The position numbers and the translations under genes were made by a program. The notes under the pieces are model-generated. The model did not search any database. It saw only the letters and a list, made by a program, of their open reading frames with translations, and was not told where the DNA came from. Shown here piece by piece: positions 61,731 to 64,000 of a DNA stretch of 64,000 nucleotides; positions within the stretch are counted from its first letter, which is position 1; every line of letters begins with the position of its first letter. Origin of the DNA: Paludibacteraceae bacterium (lineage in GTDB: Bacteria; Bacteroidota; Bacteroidia; Bacteroidales; Paludibacteraceae); contig JAFXPY010000002.1 in NCBI GenBank assembly GCA_017527495.1, forward strand, positions 1 to 64,000, given 5' to 3'.

Positions 61731-63067
61731 CCGGGGTATTGAAAGTCGCACCCCTGCCAGTGAGGCTCAATCCAAATATATGTCTCTGATTGTTTCTTGG
61801 CTATCCATTTTTGCAAGAATAAATTTGATTCGTGTGCCTCATACATATCTTTGATTACCTGATAGTCATCAACCAAATTAGCACGGTGACTATCTGTTCG
61901 GTTCTTGAGCTTCACTATTGCAACAATTTCTTTGTTTTTTGTCTCGTCAATCATCACAAAAGGTTTTGATATATCGCCGATTTGCATAGAGTAGATTTGT
62001 TTTGCGATTTCCGAAGGCAGTTGTTGGTATTCAAATTTTGTTGAACCTGCTTGTTCGTTATTCATCAAGCCGGCATTCATGGCGGTGTTTTTGTCTTGTG
62101 AGTAACGAGCCACGGCTTCCTCAAACGACATACTGTCTTTTCTGATTAGGTTGGAAAGGCTGTCGAGCACAAGTATGGCTTTTTCTTTGTCTGCTGTTGA
62201 CACTCTTGGGCGCAGTAAGATATGTCGGCAATTGGCGCGTTCGCCCTTGCGCTCAATGAGTTGTATGATGTGATAGCCGTATTCTGTTTCTATAATACGC
62301 GAAACTTTTCCCGGAACAGTCATGCTGAAAAGCGCGTCAGCAAAAGGAGGAACCAACTGCCCTTTGCCCATAAATCCGAGTTCTCCACCGCGTCGGGCGC
62401 TCTCTGTATCCTCTGAATAGAGTCGGGCAAGCATAGAAAAATCAGCGTCGCCGGAATTGACGCGTTCCGTAAACTCGCGAAGACGAGTCTTGATACGGTT
62501 GATTTCTTCAATAGGCACTTGTGGCTCAAAGCTTACAATCTGTACCTCAACTTGAGCCGGTATCATGGGTAAAGAGTCTTGGGGCAAACTATTGTAGTAG
62601 CGTTGAATCTCGGCGGGGGTTCCTTTTATGTGCTCGACCAATTTTTGTTGCATCTGCTGAACAATCATCATGTTACGAATTGAAGTGGCCATCTCCTCGC
62701 GTATCTCTGCCATAGGCTTGCGGAAATATTCCTCCATCTTCTCTTTTGAGCCTATCTGCGATTCAATATAGTTCATTCGGTAATCAACCTGAAACTTTAC
62801 CGTACCTTCGTTGGCATAGATGCTGTCCAATTCGGCTTGATGAAGATAGAGTTTCTGAACAGCCATCTGTTCCGGCAGGAAACAATACGGGTCACCCGGA
62901 ATAGATTGCCCCTCGTATTGTGAGCGCATGCGCTCTTCTTCTACCTCAGATTTCAGAATGGCCTCATCGCCCACAACCCAAATGATTTCGTCAATCACAT
63001 TGTCTTGTGCAATGATACTGAGTGTGCAAAGCAATGATGCTATGAGTGGAAGTATATTGTGTTTCAT
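61712..63067 (-). CDS. surA: SurA-like periplasmic peptidyl-prolyl isomerase chaperone
   Basis: This is a 451-residue protein with a signal peptide (1-20, ending SIIAQ), an N-terminal chaperone region (about 25-170) and two parvulin domains (about 175-275 with FSMLARLYSEDTESARRGG...GFMGKGQLVPPF, and about 280-390 with FEEAVARYSQDKNTAMNAG). It escorts outer-membrane proteins in the periplasm. It is coupled to the OstA-like gene and lies 15 nt after a partial upstream gene of related role. Confidence 0.87.
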   Translation of the reverse strand: MKHNILPLIASLLCTLSIIAQDNVIDEIIWVVGDEAILKSEVEEERMRSQYEGQSIPGDPYCFLPEQMAVQKLYLHQAELDSIYANEGTVKFQVDYRMNYIESQIGSKEKMEEYFRKPMAEIREEMATSIRNMMIVQQMQQKLVEHIKGTPAEIQRYYNSLPQDSLPMIPAQVEVQIVSFEPQVPIEEINRIKTRLREFTERVNSGDADFSMLARLYSEDTESARRGGELGFMGKGQLVPPFADALFSMTVPGKVSRIIETEYGYHIIQLIERKGERANCRHILLRPRVSTADKEKAILVLDSLSNLIRKDSMSFEEAVARYSQDKNTAMNAGLMNNEQAGSTKFEYQQLPSEIAKQIYSMQIGDISKPFVMIDETKNKEIVAIVKLKNRTDSHRANLVDDYQVIKDMYEAHESNLFLQKWIAKKQSETYIWIEPHWQGCDFQYPGWLKKK

Positions 63068-63082
63068 AATGTTTTGTTTTTT

Positions 63083-64000
63083 TTAGTTGAATATGTTTGA
63101 ATCGAAAGTAGCTTTCGAATTGTTGTTGTTCTCTTCTGTCGGTTGAGTAGTTTGTTGTGCGGGTTCCTGAGCAACGGGAACGATGGTCGTTGGTTGTTCT
63201 GTTTTGGTCTGTTCCGTTTTTTGTTCAATAGTTTTGCTCTGTACCGGCTTTTGTTGTACCGGTTGTTGAGTTGGTGTATTTATTTGTTTGGGCTGTTGTT
63301 CATTTTGTTGTGTTGCTTGCTTTGGTGTCTGTTGTATAGGCTGTTGCACTTGTTGCTGTTTTGTCGGTTTTGTGGCCGTGCCAGGTATGCTATCGGTCAG
63401 TTCAACTTGTTGGGGTAGGTTGTTGTTGAGCGACTCTAATTGTTGTTCCAAAGAAAGTGTGTTGCGAAGATAAATATCACCTTTTTCCACTCCGTCTTGA
63501 TAGATCTCTTGTTCAATTCTCTTGAGTGTGTTCACTTGTTGGCTGTTCTGTATGGCTTTGATTATTTCGCTATGGGCAAATTCGTATGGCATCTGTTCGC
63601 CAACAAAAAGTTTGTCGGTTATGCGAAGAATATAAATCAGTTCAGAGTCTTCCAGCCTCAAGAAATCATTGGCTGTGAGCCATTCGCGATCAGTACCCTG
63701 CTGCGAAAATGGGATATGGCTTTTTATCTCGCTGAAAGACTGCCATTGGTCGAAAAAGATATTGTAACCTAACGATTTTTGGAATGCAATAGCTTCAATC
63801 TTCTCCATGTTTTCCTTTGTAGGATTGCGCATCCAACCGACCAATTTATTAACGTCTCTGCTGTTTTTGTTCACTATGATGTACATGCCCTTTATGAGGC
63901 TTTCTTTGAGCAAAAATAAGTCTTTGTGAGATTGATAGAACTGACTGATTTGTGTCTCTGAAATGCTGTCAGGAAGTCTGCGCTGAAGCAGATTTTGCTC
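63083..64000 (-). CDS. SurA-neighbour protein with Gln/Pro/Thr-rich tail, partial
   Basis: The gene runs off the right edge; 305 residues of its C-terminal part are visible (the first visible codons read EQNLLQRRLPDSI). The visible part starts with a helical domain resembling the chaperone part of SurA-cluster proteins (DSISETQISQFYQSH). From about visible residue 205 it becomes a Gln/Thr/Pro-rich low-complexity tail of some 90 residues ending in SNIFN. No PPIase domain is seen in the visible part. It is co-transcribed with surA (15-nt gap). The true start and function lie outside the window. Confidence 0.7.
   Translation of the reverse strand, partial: EQNLLQRRLPDSISETQISQFYQSHKDLFLLKESLIKGMYIIVNKNSRDVNKLVGWMRNPTKENMEKIEAIAFQKSLGYNIFFDQWQSFSEIKSHIPFSQQGTDREWLTANDFLRLEDSELIYILRITDKLFVGEQMPYEFAHSEIIKAIQNSQQVNTLKRIEQEIYQDGVEKGDIYLRNTLSLEQQLESLNNNLPQQVELTDSIPGTATKPTKQQQVQQPIQQTPKQATQQNEQQPKQINTPTQQPVQQKPVQSKTIEQKTEQTKTEQPTTIVPVAQEPAQQTTQPTEENNNNSKATFDSNIFN

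Noticed and set aside
1-64000. tRNA, rRNA, CRISPR array, prophage or insertion sequence
   Set aside because: I looked for cloverleaf T-loop sequences, spaced identical repeats, integrases and transposases, and saw none convincing.

Overview
The window looks like a chromosomal contig from a member of the Bacteroidota, most likely order Bacteroidales. The DNA is AT-rich. Most start codons lack a Shine-Dalgarno sequence, and many genes are instead preceded by the Bacteroidota promoter pair TTTG - about 20 bp - TAnnTTTG. Family content agrees: fused FeoA-FeoB with a small Cys-rich partner, DUF3244 and FISUMP-type secreted proteins, an OstA-like protein beside SurA, a fused PpdK-N/receiver protein beside gdhA, and lipoprotein-TPR-transmembrane-HTH regulators. 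No rRNA, tRNA, CRISPR array, prophage or insertion sequence was seen.

Layout. 1-3148 is an accessory-looking segment: a cut-off S74-type secreted protein, a gene remnant, a DUF3244 protein and a TPR/HTH regulator. The promoters of the two secreted-protein genes share a paired upstream motif at the same spacing. 3205-12509 holds an SDR/zinc-ribbon fusion, a K+/H+ antiporter, a periplasmic thioredoxin, aroB, a KIVDYG-repeat protein, a small membrane protein, parE and an acyl-CoA synthetase. 12664-19164 holds a second synthetase, a PgpH-type HD protein, PspC, a HAD hydrolase and an OPT transporter. 19373-20969 holds a truncated YdeI-like gene and an NtrC-type protein without a DNA-binding domain.

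21033-26950 is the most unusual locus: FkbH-like enzyme, acyl carrier protein, VOC protein, MBOAT acyltransferase and two SGNH-like membrane-anchored paralogues, the second broken by one amber codon. It has the parts list of a Dlt- or Alg-like surface acylation machine, but with an FkbH loader in place of DltA. It ends at a bidirectional terminator facing feoAB.

27134-43459 contains feoAB, recF, a FISUMP protein, an AraC regulator, the PpdK-N/receiver protein with gdhA, and the radC-clpX-clpP-tig-typA block. 43740-51000 holds parC, a small membrane protein, the dprA-vanZ-upp-lytTR operon, a HIT protein and greA, whose leader carries a promoter and a strand-specific terminator. 51259-55026 holds a TPR/PD40 protein, a nucleosidase-like protein, a PnuC-like transporter and a DUF2238-like membrane protein. 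55106-64000 is on the minus strand: Fe-alcohol dehydrogenase, radical SAM protein, dnaG, an outer-membrane barrel, an OstA-like protein, SurA and a cut-off SurA-neighbour protein, which point to outer-membrane biogenesis.
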